Part shown: positions 1 through 7,247 of the stretch, piece after piece
Numbering within the stretch: the first letter of the stretch is position 1
Layout of the letters: each line of letters begins with the position of its first letter
Assembly (NCBI GenBank): GCA_051866775.1
Contig: JBJDXR010000032.1
Coordinates: 1-36,497, forward strand
Direction of reading: 5' to 3'
DNA: 36,497 nt
Origin: RUG626 sp051866775
GTDB lineage: Bacteria > Bacillota > Clostridia > Oscillospirales > Oscillospiraceae
Position numbers and translations under genes: made by a program
The notes under the pieces: generated by a model
The model's database searches: none
Told to the model about the DNA's origin: nothing
What the model saw: the letters and a program-made list of their open reading frames with translations, nothing else

Positions 1-97
1 CGCTCAGCTGCCGTTGGCCACCGCACCAGCTGCCGCTGGGCGCCGCAGAATGCAAACAGGCTCTGCATCTTATTGGTTTTTAATGGTGTTTTTAAGC
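1..97. other. window edge, no supported gene
   Basis: No complete gene is visible. On the minus strand an ATG at 68 opens a frame that stays open to the window edge (first residues MQSLFAFCGAQRQ), but it has no ribosome site of note and no recognisable family. It could be the start of a gene lying outside the window or chance. Confidence 0.3.
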
Positions 98-134
98 AAA
101 AAAAGACTCATCATCCTTAAGATGACGAGTCTTT
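98..134 (-). terminator. intrinsic terminator, minus strand
   Basis: A 14-bp stem (102-115 with 121-134, one G-U pair in minus-strand RNA) with a 5-nt loop is followed on the minus strand by seven T residues (plus-strand A run 98-104). It lies beyond the tRNA terminator at 258-295, so it ends either read-through from the tRNA or another short transcript from 135-250. Confidence 0.75.
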
Positions 135-257
135 ACATCGCAACAATATAATAGATGCCATCACTTTCAAGTTTGCACCTAAACCAAATCGAAGCCCAGC
201 AAAGCGGGGCCGCTTTGGAGAGAAGGAGCGACGGAATGAGTGAGAGATGACTTTATG
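135..257. other. spacer between two minus-strand terminators; possible dispersed repeat
   Basis: No start codon with a ribosome site and no long frame. On the minus strand two overlapping frames are open up to the terminator at 98-134. The stretch resembles a short element I associate with tRNA and gene ends in gut Clostridia genomes, but that is recollection only. Confidence 0.25.
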
Positions 258-295
258 AAAAAAGTCGTCGCGAACGATACGCAGTCCGCGACGAC
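258..295 (-). terminator. tRNA-fMet terminator
   Basis: Immediately 3' of the tRNA on the minus strand, a 9-bp GC-rich stem (GTCGTCGCG at 287-295 with its complement at 264-272) is followed by six T residues (258-263 read in reverse). Its distance of two bases from the CCA end marks it as the tRNA's own terminator. Confidence 0.9.
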
Positions 296-297
296 GA

Positions 298-373
<76 letters not shown>

Positions 374-417
374 ATATATCAGGGCGCGGGATCCACGCCC
401 TGTGCTTTAGCTTTAAT

Positions 418-446
418 ATAGTACCACATCTAAACTCTTCTGTCAA
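418..446 (-). promoter_or_regulatory. sigma-A promoter of tRNA-fMet
   Basis: Read on the minus strand: TTGACA (441-446), a 17-bp spacer, then TACTAT (418-423), about 45 bp upstream of the tRNA 5' end. An inverted repeat (AGGGCG...CGCCCT, 381-401) lies in the 5' leader that must be removed by processing. The near-consensus -35 and ideal spacing suit a strong stable-RNA promoter. Confidence 0.85.
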
Positions 447-538
447 GGGCAGAAAGAAAAACTTATATCAAAAAGAGACTGTTATATTATATCCGATCAA
501 AAGTAGAAATATGCCCATGACTCCGCTGCTTTGCAGCA

Positions 539-1693
539 TTAGCTTATAAGCTCAGCCGCCATACTTTCAATTTGAGCAATATTCTCGGGCTTTAGGGAGG
601 AAAGCAGCTTTACGGATGTCTCGAGCCATGTGAGGTTCTTGCTCTTTTCAAATTTTGCTTTCATAAGCTTGGCCGCAACCGGCGCCCACGAGCCGTTTTC
701 AATGAGACCGACGGTCCTGTTCTGGAAGTTGCGCTCGGTCAGATGGTCTATAAACTGCCTCATAAACGGAAAGATTTCGGCGTTATAGGTGGTTGTGGCA
801 AGGACAAGCTTATTGTATCGGAAGGCATCCGCCACAGCCTGTGGCATATCGCAGCGGGCAAGATCGTGAACGACCACATGTGTGCAGCCGTTACCGCGGA
901 GCCGCTCAGCAAGAAGCTCCACGGCCTTCTTGGTGTGCCCATAGACGGAGGTATAGGCTATCACGACGCCTTCGCTCTCCGGGCGGTAGGAGGACCAAGT
1001 ATCATAGAGGCCGATGTAATGGCCCAGATCTTCCTTGAGTACGGGGCCGTGCAGCGGGCAAATGGTCTGAATATCGAGTGCGGCGGCCTTTTTAAGGAGT
1101 GCCTGCACCTGTGCACCGTATTTGCCGACGATACCTATGTAGTACCTGCGCGCCTCATCATCCCAGCTCTCATCTGCATCCAGAGCGCCGAATTTGCCGA
1201 AACCGTCGGCACTGAACAGAACCTTGTCGGTACTGTCATAGGTAACCATGACCTCGGGCCAGTGGACCATGGGTGCAAAAATGAAGTTGAGCGTATGGTT
1301 TCCCAATGAGAGTGTGCCGCCGTTTTCAACGACCAGCTTTCGGCCTTCCAGGTCGGCGCCGAAAAAGTCGTTTATCATGATAAAGGTCTTGGCGTTTGCG
1401 ACGACTGTTGCCTCAGGATAGGCGTTTAAGAAGTTCATGATATTTGCGGAGTGATCAGGCTCCATGTGCTGTACGATCAGGTAATCAGGCTTGCGTCCGC
1501 CAAGGGCGGCGTTGAGGTTTTTGAGCCACTGGTCAGTAAAATCGGCATCAACGGTATCCATAACGGCGATCTTTTCGTCCATTATAAGGTAGGAATTATA
1601 TGACATGCCGTTGGGGACGACGTACTGCCCCTCAAACAGGTCGATCTGATGATCGTTTACACCGATGTAGATGATGTCATTTGTAATGTTCAT
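539..1693 (-). CDS. flavodiiron protein (FprA-type oxygen/NO reductase)
   Basis: A 384-residue A-type flavoprotein. The N-terminal metallo-beta-lactamase-like domain carries the diiron ligands: H76-x-E78-x-D80-H81, H144 (MVHWPEV), D163 (FSADGFG) and H215 (CPLHGP). The C-terminal flavodoxin domain begins near 244 with the FMN loop TSVYGHT (248-254). The family reduces O2 to water or NO to N2O in the cytoplasm of anaerobes, usually with electrons from rubredoxin; no fused rubredoxin or flavin reductase domain is present, so the partner is encoded elsewhere. The start is an ATG behind GAAGGAGA. It is the last gene of a four-gene minus-strand run, 27 bp after ricT. No convincing terminator is seen downstream, only a weak 5-bp hairpin at 526-538. 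O2 scavenging is the likeliest role; NO cannot be excluded. Confidence 0.93.
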   Translation of the reverse strand: MNITNDIIYIGVNDHQIDLFEGQYVVPNGMSYNSYLIMDEKIAVMDTVDADFTDQWLKNLNAALGGRKPDYLIVQHMEPDHSANIMNFLNAYPEATVVANAKTFIMINDFFGADLEGRKLVVENGGTLSLGNHTLNFIFAPMVHWPEVMVTYDSTDKVLFSADGFGKFGALDADESWDDEARRYYIGIVGKYGAQVQALLKKAAALDIQTICPLHGPVLKEDLGHYIGLYDTWSSYRPESEGVVIAYTSVYGHTKKAVELLAERLRGNGCTHVVVHDLARCDMPQAVADAFRYNKLVLATTTYNAEIFPFMRQFIDHLTERNFQNRTVGLIENGSWAPVAAKLMKAKFEKSKNLTWLETSVKLLSSLKPENIAQIESMAAELIS

Positions 1694-1720
1694 TGATTCT
1701 CCTTCAAAAAAGTGCTTATG

Positions 1721-2914
1721 TTATTCTGCAGAGGGCTGGGACGCCCCGGAGGCGCCGTCTCCGGGCTTCTTCTCACGGTGACGCCTGCGGCGGCGGTTAT
1801 TCTGTTTATGTTCGGCGGAAGCTGCGTCTCCGGCGGTCTCCGCGGGCTTGGGCTGATGCTGGGATTTTGGCTCCTGACGAGGCTGGCGCTGGCGCGGCTC
1901 TGCAGCCGGCTGTGATTGGGGCTTTGGCTTTTGCCTTGTGCGCTTTGGCTTGTTTTGGCGTGGACGCTCGTCTGCGGGAGGCTCCGGCTTTTCGGGCTGG
2001 GACGAGGGAACGGCGGCCACGGGCTTTTTAAAGCGAGGCACGGGTTTTGCCGGCTCGACCTTCCCCTCGGCCTTTAGAGCCAAATACTCTGCTCTTTTTG
2101 CCTTTCCGCCCAGGACCTCCACCTCGCTTGCGGGGAAGGAGCGGATGGCGGCATCGGTCTGATCTTCCAGCTTGACCCTTACGACGCCCTTAAGTAGGTT
2201 TACATCCATGACGGAACCTTTTCCTGCCGGGGTTTCAACGAAGGAGTCTACCTTCGGGACGTTTTTGACCAGCTCCTCATAGGCTTCCTGCTCATATTTA
2301 AGGCAGCACATAAGCCTGCCGCAGGTACCGGAGATCTTTGTGGGGTTTAGGGAAAGCCCCTGGGTCTTTGCCATTTTAATGGATACCGGCTGGAAATCGT
2401 CGAGAAACTGCGCGCAGCAGAAGGGCTTGCCGCAGATGCCAAGACCACCCAGCATGCGGGCCTCGTCCCTTACGCCTATTTGGCGCAGCTCGATACGGGT
2501 TTTAAATATGGAGGCAAGATCCTTAACAAGCTCCCGGAAATCTACACGCCCGTCTGAGGTGAAGAAAAACAGTATCTTGTTTCCCTCAAAATTGTACTCA
2601 ACATCCACCAGCTTCATGTCGAGGCCGTGCTTGGAAATCTTCTGCCGGCAGATCTCAAATGCCTCTTTCTCCCGGCGGTGGTTCTCCTCCGCGCGGCGGA
2701 TGTCGTCCTCAGCCGCTATGCGTATCACAGGCCGCAGGGGCGGACGCACCGAGGAGTCGTCTACAGGATGGTTTCCCATGACGCACTCGGCATACTCAAG
2801 GCCCTTGGCGGTCTCTACTATTACGTGGTCACCCTGCGATACAACGATCCCGTTGGGGTCGAAATAGTAAACCTTTCCTTTGTTTTTGAATTTTACACTA
2901 ATTACTTCAGTCAA
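1721..2914 (-). CDS. ricT: RicT (YaaT) PSP1-domain protein with long basic tail
   Basis: A 397-residue protein. Residues 1-280 match the PSP1/RicT family, with the signature cysteines in GICGKPFCC (C161, C166, C167) and GTCGRLMCC (C198, C203, C204). In Bacillus, RicT works with RicA and RicF as an Fe-S-containing complex that promotes RNase Y-dependent maturation of mRNAs. From about residue 285 a tail of roughly 110 residues is low-complexity, rich in Pro, Gln, Lys and Arg, ending with an R-rich patch. Bacillus RicT is near 275 residues, so this tail is an addition; an RNA-binding role is plausible but inferred. The gene follows holB directly, the same order as in Bacillus. Confidence 0.9.
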   Translation of the reverse strand: MTEVISVKFKNKGKVYYFDPNGIVVSQGDHVIVETAKGLEYAECVMGNHPVDDSSVRPPLRPVIRIAAEDDIRRAEENHRREKEAFEICRQKISKHGLDMKLVDVEYNFEGNKILFFFTSDGRVDFRELVKDLASIFKTRIELRQIGVRDEARMLGGLGICGKPFCCAQFLDDFQPVSIKMAKTQGLSLNPTKISGTCGRLMCCLKYEQEAYEELVKNVPKVDSFVETPAGKGSVMDVNLLKGVVRVKLEDQTDAAIRSFPASEVEVLGGKAKRAEYLALKAEGKVEPAKPVPRFKKPVAAVPSSQPEKPEPPADERPRQNKPKRTRQKPKPQSQPAAEPRQRQPRQEPKSQHQPKPAETAGDAASAEHKQNNRRRRRHREKKPGDGASGASQPSAE

Positions 2915-2968
2915 ATTGAAAATCTCCTGAGAATGCGCGGAATATGATCCCGCCGCAATTATTTTTGT

Positions 2969-3748
2969 TCAGACGGACATAAGCCCCCAGAGGAGCAGTC
3001 CGGCTATGTGTCCGGCGCTGACGTTGGCGCCGATATATTTATCGGCCTCATCCAAAACGGCACATATCCCGCATAGGGTCCCGGCTGTTATGCCGCCGGG
3101 CCTTGAACAGTTGCCCAGAGCCAGCGCTCTAAGGGAGGCAGTGATATCCGAAAGCTCCGACCTGTCGGCCTTTTCAAGGGATACGGTTACTCCGGCGAGA
3201 GCCATGTTGTCCTTTTTTCGGACAGCCTCAAAAAGCTCCTTTGCGGTGTCCGATGCTTTTTGAGGAAGAGGAAGCTCCTCCGGCGGCAGACGCAGCGTCT
3301 CACACCGGGAGCGGACAGTGGGAAGGAAAAGCTCCGGGTTCTCCGCCAGCAGCAGGAATACGGCATGGGAGGGCGGCTCCTCAAATATTTTGAGCATGGC
3401 GTTCTGCGCCTGGATGTTCATGCTGTCGGCTTCAGGGATGATGTACACGCTGCGGGAGGCCTCGTTGGGCATAACGGAGGCCGAGGCGCGCACGCGGCGC
3501 ATGACGTCCACCGTCAGTTCCTTTGCGTCCTTCTCCCGCTGGATGATATTTATATCCGGATGGATGCCCTTTTCCGCCTTATTGCAGTCACGGCATCTGC
3601 CGCAGGGGACGTCCTTTCCGGAGCACACGGCGGCTTTTGCTATGAGCTTGGCCGCGCTTTTTCGGGAAGCGGCGGAGGCGCCGGTTATGATGTATGAGTG
3701 GAAGAGCCGTCCGCCCCTTATGCGGGCAGCGATTTCCGGGATATCCAT
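2969..3748 (-). CDS. holB: DNA polymerase III delta' subunit
   Basis: A 259-residue clamp-loader subunit of the replication machinery. The AAA+ core shows a degenerate P-loop (GASAASRKSA, near 23-32), as expected for delta', which does not hydrolyse ATP. A zinc module has Cys at 42, 49, 52 and 55, and the conserved stretch NAMLKIFEEPP is followed by the SRC-type sensor (TVRSRCETL). It is shorter than E. coli HolB, with a brief C-terminal collar domain. It sits 22 bp after the DUF1846 gene and 54 bp before ricT on the same strand, consistent with one transcript. Confidence 0.9.
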   Translation of the reverse strand: MDIPEIAARIRGGRLFHSYIITGASAASRKSAAKLIAKAAVCSGKDVPCGRCRDCNKAEKGIHPDINIIQREKDAKELTVDVMRRVRASASVMPNEASRSVYIIPEADSMNIQAQNAMLKIFEEPPSHAVFLLLAENPELFLPTVRSRCETLRLPPEELPLPQKASDTAKELFEAVRKKDNMALAGVTVSLEKADRSELSDITASLRALALGNCSRPGGITAGTLCGICAVLDEADKYIGANVSAGHIAGLLLWGLMSV

Positions 3749-3770
3749 AGTTTATCCGCCTTAAGTCGCG

Positions 3771-5258
3771 TTATTTATGATAAAGCTTTTTTGTCTGATA
3801 CTGCGGCTCGCAGGAGAGATTGACGCCTAGCTTCTTCAGAAGGTTATCGTCCACCTGAGAGAGTATTACTGTGGAGTGGACCTCGCAGCCGCGAAGCTTC
3901 TCCAGCTGCTGCATAGCGGTCTCTGCCAGAGGATCCGTGGCTGCGCATATTGAGAGCGCCAGAAGGACCTCGTCCGTGTGCAGCCGGGGATTGTTGTTGC
4001 CAAGATGGTTGACCTTAAGATCCTGCACCGGCTCTATTATGCTGGGTGAGAGCAGCCTGACGGCATCGTCTATCCCACCGAGGGCCTTAAGCGCGTCAAG
4101 CAGCATGGCGGAGGTGGCGCCGAGAAGCTTGGAGGTCTTGCCGGTGATTATCCGTCCGTCGGAAAGCTCTATGGCCGCCGCAGGCTCGCCGGTCTCCTCG
4201 GCCTTTTTGAGGGCAGCAACGCGGGCGGCGGAATCCTCCGCCGAGATGCCGACCATATTCATGAGCAGCTTTATCTTTTCTGCCTCGGTGCCGTCTCTGG
4301 CGAGGCCCTTTATAAGCGAGCACTGGGAGGCGAAATAGCGGCGCAGTATCTCCTTCTTTGAGGCCTCCTGACAGGCGTCGTCGTCAACTATACAAAAGCC
4401 CGCCATATTGACCCCCATGTCCGTGGGAGACTTATACGGGCAGCCGCTGCCGGTCAGACGCTCAAAGAGCGCCGACAGCACCGGAAATATGTCCACATCA
4501 CGGTTGTAGTTTACCGCAAGGGAACCATAGGCCTCAAGGTGGAAGGGGTCTATCATATTTACGTCGTTCAGGTCCGCGGTGGCCGCCTCATAGGCCACGT
4601 TTACCGGATGCTTAAGCGGCAGGTTCCAGATGGGGAAGGTCTCAAACTTCGCATAGCCGGCAGGTATGCCGCGCTTTTGATCGTGGTAGAGCTGAGAAAG
4701 GCAAGTGGCCATTTTCCCGCTGCCGGGTCCCGGAGCGGTGACTACCACCAACGGACGGGAGGTTTCGATATACTCGTTACGGCCATAGCCCTCGTCGCTT
4801 ACTATCATATCGATATTGCTGGGATAGCCGTCAATGGGGTAGTGGCGGTAGACGGTCACACCGAGGGACTGGAGCCTGCGCTCAAAGGACTCCGCCGCGG
4901 GCTGGCCGCAGTACTGGGCGATGACGACGCTGCCAACGTACAGGCCGAAACCGCGAAAGGCGTCAATGAGCCTTAGAACGTCAAGGTCATAGGTTATCCC
5001 ATAATCCCCGCGAACCTTGTTCTTTTCAATATCGGAGGCATTGATCACAATTACTATCTCAGCCTGATCGCGAAGCTGTGTGAGCATTTTGATTTTGCTG
5101 TCCGGCTCAAAACCAGGAAGCACTCTGGAGGCGTGGTAGTCATCAAAGAGCTTACCTCCAAATTCAAGATAGAGCTTTCCGCCGAACTGCTTTATGCGCT
5201 GCATTATCTGCTCCGACTGCAGCTTAAGATACTTTTGGTGATCAAATCCGATCCTCAC
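3771..5258 (-). CDS. DUF1846 family protein
   Basis: A conserved protein of about 495 residues in the DUF1846 family (typical length about 500). I choose the GTG at 5258, not the upstream ATG at 5309: family members begin at the motif following this codon (RIGFDHQKYLKLQS), and a GGGGGT ribosome site lies six bases ahead. The N-terminal half has a nucleotide-binding-like APGPGSGKMATC segment near residue 192, then a long conserved body and a C-terminal alpha-rich part. A structure is known for a Streptococcus homologue, but the biochemical function is not established to my knowledge. It leads the operon with holB, ricT and the flavodiiron gene, and the promoter at 5334-5363 fits. Confidence 0.88.
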   Translation of the reverse strand: MRIGFDHQKYLKLQSEQIMQRIKQFGGKLYLEFGGKLFDDYHASRVLPGFEPDSKIKMLTQLRDQAEIVIVINASDIEKNKVRGDYGITYDLDVLRLIDAFRGFGLYVGSVVIAQYCGQPAAESFERRLQSLGVTVYRHYPIDGYPSNIDMIVSDEGYGRNEYIETSRPLVVVTAPGPGSGKMATCLSQLYHDQKRGIPAGYAKFETFPIWNLPLKHPVNVAYEAATADLNDVNMIDPFHLEAYGSLAVNYNRDVDIFPVLSALFERLTGSGCPYKSPTDMGVNMAGFCIVDDDACQEASKKEILRRYFASQCSLIKGLARDGTEAEKIKLLMNMVGISAEDSAARVAALKKAEETGEPAAAIELSDGRIITGKTSKLLGATSAMLLDALKALGGIDDAVRLLSPSIIEPVQDLKVNHLGNNNPRLHTDEVLLALSICAATDPLAETAMQQLEKLRGCEVHSTVILSQVDDNLLKKLGVNLSCEPQYQTKKLYHK

Positions 5259-5333
5259 TGTTTTACCCCCGTACTTATCTCTATATATGACGCAGGATAT
5301 GAAAAACAATATACCGCGAAAACATCATTTCTT

Positions 5334-5363
5334 ATTTTACATTTGTTTATAGGGTTTAGTCAA
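5334..5363 (-). promoter_or_regulatory. promoter of DUF1846-holB-ricT-flavodiiron operon
   Basis: On the minus strand TTGACT (5358-5363) and TAAAAT (5334-5339) are separated by 18 bp. It lies 75 bp upstream of the GTG start and in the gap shared with the divergently transcribed superoxide dismutase gene. Confidence 0.65.
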
Positions 5364-5431
5364 TAGAAAAAGGGGCGTGGGGAGTGAACATTAAGCGGAA
5401 AAAAACGCATATAATGGCGGGAGGTGATAAG

Positions 5432-5896
5432 ATGAACAGACTCATTTTTGGGTTCCCTGCGGCGATGGCCCGGATTCACGGCGGAATAGACAACCCCGGA
5501 ATCTCCGGGACGGTATATTTCTTTAACCGCGGTGTGGGAACTCTTGTTCTGGCTGACATAAACGGACTGCCCCGGGGAGAGGGGCCTTGTGCCTCCCGGG
5601 TGTTCGGCTTTCATATACATGAGGGCAGAAGGTGTGACTTGCCGGATTTTGAAAGCGCAGGCGGACATTTTAATCCGGAGGGCTGTATGCATCCATACCA
5701 CGCGGGAGACCTTCCTCCGCTTTTTGAATGGAACGGCCGGGCATATATGGCGGTGCTTACCGGACGTTTCAGTGTGTCTGACATAGTGGGGCGTACGGTT
5801 ATCATACACAGCGCCCCGGACAATTTCAGGACACAGCCCTCGGGAGATTCCGGCAGCAGGATTGCCTGCGGCGTTATCCGGCGAGTCGGGGCATAG
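5432..5896 (+). CDS. sodC: Cu/Zn superoxide dismutase family protein, no signal peptide
   Basis: A 154-residue Cu/Zn SOD starting at the ATG behind GGAGGTGATAAG; the upstream in-frame ATGs lack a ribosome site. All metal ligands of the family are visible: H61 and H63 (GFHIHE), bridging H79 (GGHFNP), H87, H90 and D93 (MHPYHAGDLPP) and H126 (VIIHSAPD). The structural disulfide pair would be C68 and C146, and the active-site Arg is R143 (GSRIACG). The family dismutates superoxide to H2O2 and O2. Unlike proteobacterial SodC, there is no signal peptide or lipobox, so a cytoplasmic location is expected, which raises the question of copper supply and disulfide formation. It faces away from the flavodiiron operon. 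A 51-residue gene follows. Confidence 0.9.
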   Translation: MNRLIFGFPAAMARIHGGIDNPGISGTVYFFNRGVGTLVLADINGLPRGEGPCASRVFGFHIHEGRRCDLPDFESAGGHFNPEGCMHPYHAGDLPPLFEWNGRAYMAVLTGRFSVSDIVGRTVIIHSAPDNFRTQPSGDSGSRIACGVIRRVGA

Positions 5897-5940
5897 TATG
5901 CCCTGTTTGGGGGATAATGCGGAAGAAGGGGTGAATACAA

Positions 5941-6096
5941 ATGAGACAAAAAACAAACCGGCCCGCCGGCGGCAGCGGAAAGGACAAAGACGAGATGGAT
6001 AGGCACATTTCCGACGCATATCCGGAGATAGACAACGACCTTGCCCGGGACAATCTGGAAAACGATTTGCCTGCCGCAGAGCTTGAGGATATGTAA
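5941..6096 (+). CDS. 51-residue acidic hypothetical protein
   Basis: A short ORF (MRQKTNRPAGG... ending AELEDM) with a GAAGAAGGGG ribosome site and a strong terminator 6 bp after its stop. It begins 44 bp after the SOD gene and is probably co-transcribed. The N-terminal 15 residues are basic and Gly-rich; the rest is strongly acidic and predicted helical (RHISDAYPEIDNDLARDNLEND). No signal peptide, Cys or metal motif. I do not recognise a function. Placement between a stop codon and a terminator, with a good ribosome site, argues that it is real. Confidence 0.6.
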   Translation: MRQKTNRPAGGSGKDKDEMDRHISDAYPEIDNDLARDNLENDLPAAELEDM

Positions 6097-6102
6097 AAGC
6101 CG

Positions 6103-6132
6103 AAAAGTCCCCGGCAAAAGCCGGGGACTTTT
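6103..6132. terminator. bidirectional terminator between SOD operon and mrp
   Basis: A perfect 13-bp stem (AAAAGTCCCCGGC / GCCGGGGACTTTT) with an AAAA loop. T residues follow on both strands, so it can serve the plus-strand SOD unit and the convergent minus-strand mrp gene. Confidence 0.9.
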
Positions 6133-6149
6133 ACATAATATAAATGTAA

Positions 6150-6992
6150 TTATGCTTTTTCTATTGCGTCGGCCATGGGGCTCAGCCAGTCGCCCTCAAA
6201 AAGTTCGATAAGGCCCTGGTCGCAGGCGGCGGCAAGCTTCGGGTCTATCGGGAGCCGGGCGATGTTCTTGATGCCGTGCTTAGCGGCAACATCCTCAAGG
6301 TGGCTCTCGCCGTAGATCCTGTGCTTTTCACCGCAGGACGGGCACTCAAAGTATGACATATTCTCAACCAGACCGAGGATTGGGATGTTCATCATTTCAG
6401 CCATCTTGACGGCCTTCTCCACTATGACGGAGACAAGCTCCTGAGGAGAGGTGACGATAACTATGCCATCCACAGGGATGGACTGGAAGACTGTCAGCGG
6501 CACGTCACCGGTTCCTGGGGGCATATCAATGAACATATAGTCCACGTCTCCCCAGACTACCTCCTTCCAGAACTGCTGTACCACGCCGCCTATGATAGGC
6601 CCGCGCCAAACTACCGGGTCTTCAGGGTTATCCAGCAGCAGGTTCATGGACATGACGCCAATGCCGGTCTTGGACTGGACGGGGAACATACCGATCTCGC
6701 TGCCTGATGCGCGCTCGTTTATACCGAAGGCCTTGGGGACGGAAGGGCCGGTTATATCCGCGTCCATTATCGCCGTATTAAGCCCCCGGCGGTTCATCTC
6801 CACCGCCAGAAGCGAGGTGACTAAGGATTTGCCGACGCCGCCCTTACCGGAGACAACGGCGATCACTTTTTTAATATGGGACATCTCATGAGGAGCCTCA
6901 AGGAAGCTCTCAGGAGAAGACTTCTCAGGCTGCTCACGGCTCTGACAGGCCGCTCCGCAGGTGGAGCAGTCGTGGGTACATTCTTCGCTCAT
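6150..6992 (-). CDS. mrp: Mrp/NBP35-family Fe-S cluster carrier ATPase
   Basis: A 280-residue P-loop ATPase. The deviant Walker A GKGGVGKS is at 49-56, the switch DADITGPSVPK follows near 78, and DMPPGTGD is near 156. The C-terminal CPSC (C217, C220) is the bridging Fe-S site of the Mrp/ApbC family. An N-terminal cluster of four Cys (C5, C9, C12, C16) resembles eukaryotic Nbp35 and is common in Clostridia. The family binds a cluster between two subunits and passes it to apo-proteins in the cytoplasm. It is transcribed alone: a TTGGAGG ribosome site, its own promoter upstream and the shared terminator at 6103-6132. Confidence 0.93.
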   Translation of the reverse strand: MSEECTHDCSTCGAACQSREQPEKSSPESFLEAPHEMSHIKKVIAVVSGKGGVGKSLVTSLLAVEMNRRGLNTAIMDADITGPSVPKAFGINERASGSEIGMFPVQSKTGIGVMSMNLLLDNPEDPVVWRGPIIGGVVQQFWKEVVWGDVDYMFIDMPPGTGDVPLTVFQSIPVDGIVIVTSPQELVSVIVEKAVKMAEMMNIPILGLVENMSYFECPSCGEKHRIYGESHLEDVAAKHGIKNIARLPIDPKLAAACDQGLIELFEGDWLSPMADAIEKA

Positions 6993-7041
6993 TATAAAAA
7001 ACCTCCAAGGAAATTTAATTACTATTTTTGAATATATTTAA

Positions 7042-7070
7042 ATATTATTCCTTTTGGCCTTTTTAGTCAA
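7042..7070 (-). promoter_or_regulatory. mrp promoter
   Basis: On the minus strand TTGACT (7065-7070), 17-bp spacer, TAATAT (7042-7047), about 50 bp upstream of the mrp start. It is set back to back with the murA promoter in a 255-bp divergent gap that holds nothing else I can identify. Confidence 0.65.
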
Positions 7071-7140
7071 TCATTTTATTTTATCAGCACGCGAATTTAT
7101 GCCGTATTTATGAGGGTTACATAATATTCCGAAAAGGTTG

Positions 7141-7169
7141 TTGCAAAAAAAGCCATGCGATGCTATAAT
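7141..7169 (+). promoter_or_regulatory. murA promoter
   Basis: TTGCAA (7141-7146), 17-bp spacer, consensus TATAAT (7164-7169), leaving a leader of about 70 nt before the TTG start of murA. Confidence 0.75.
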
Positions 7170-7247
7170 TTCTAAATGAAATAAGACAATTTCGGGCATA
7201 CTTTTTGTGAGCCTATCAATCAAAATGACTAACAGGAAGGTGAGCCT

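Noticed and set aside
1693..2162. Plus-strand frames of 112, 67 and 74 codons
   Set aside because: They are shadows of the GC-rich, repetitive ricT tail on the opposite strand.
5360..6117. Two overlapping minus-strand frames of 219 and 168 codons
   Set aside because: Both are antisense to the SOD gene, which has complete metal ligands, a ribosome site and family match; neither frame resembles a protein family.
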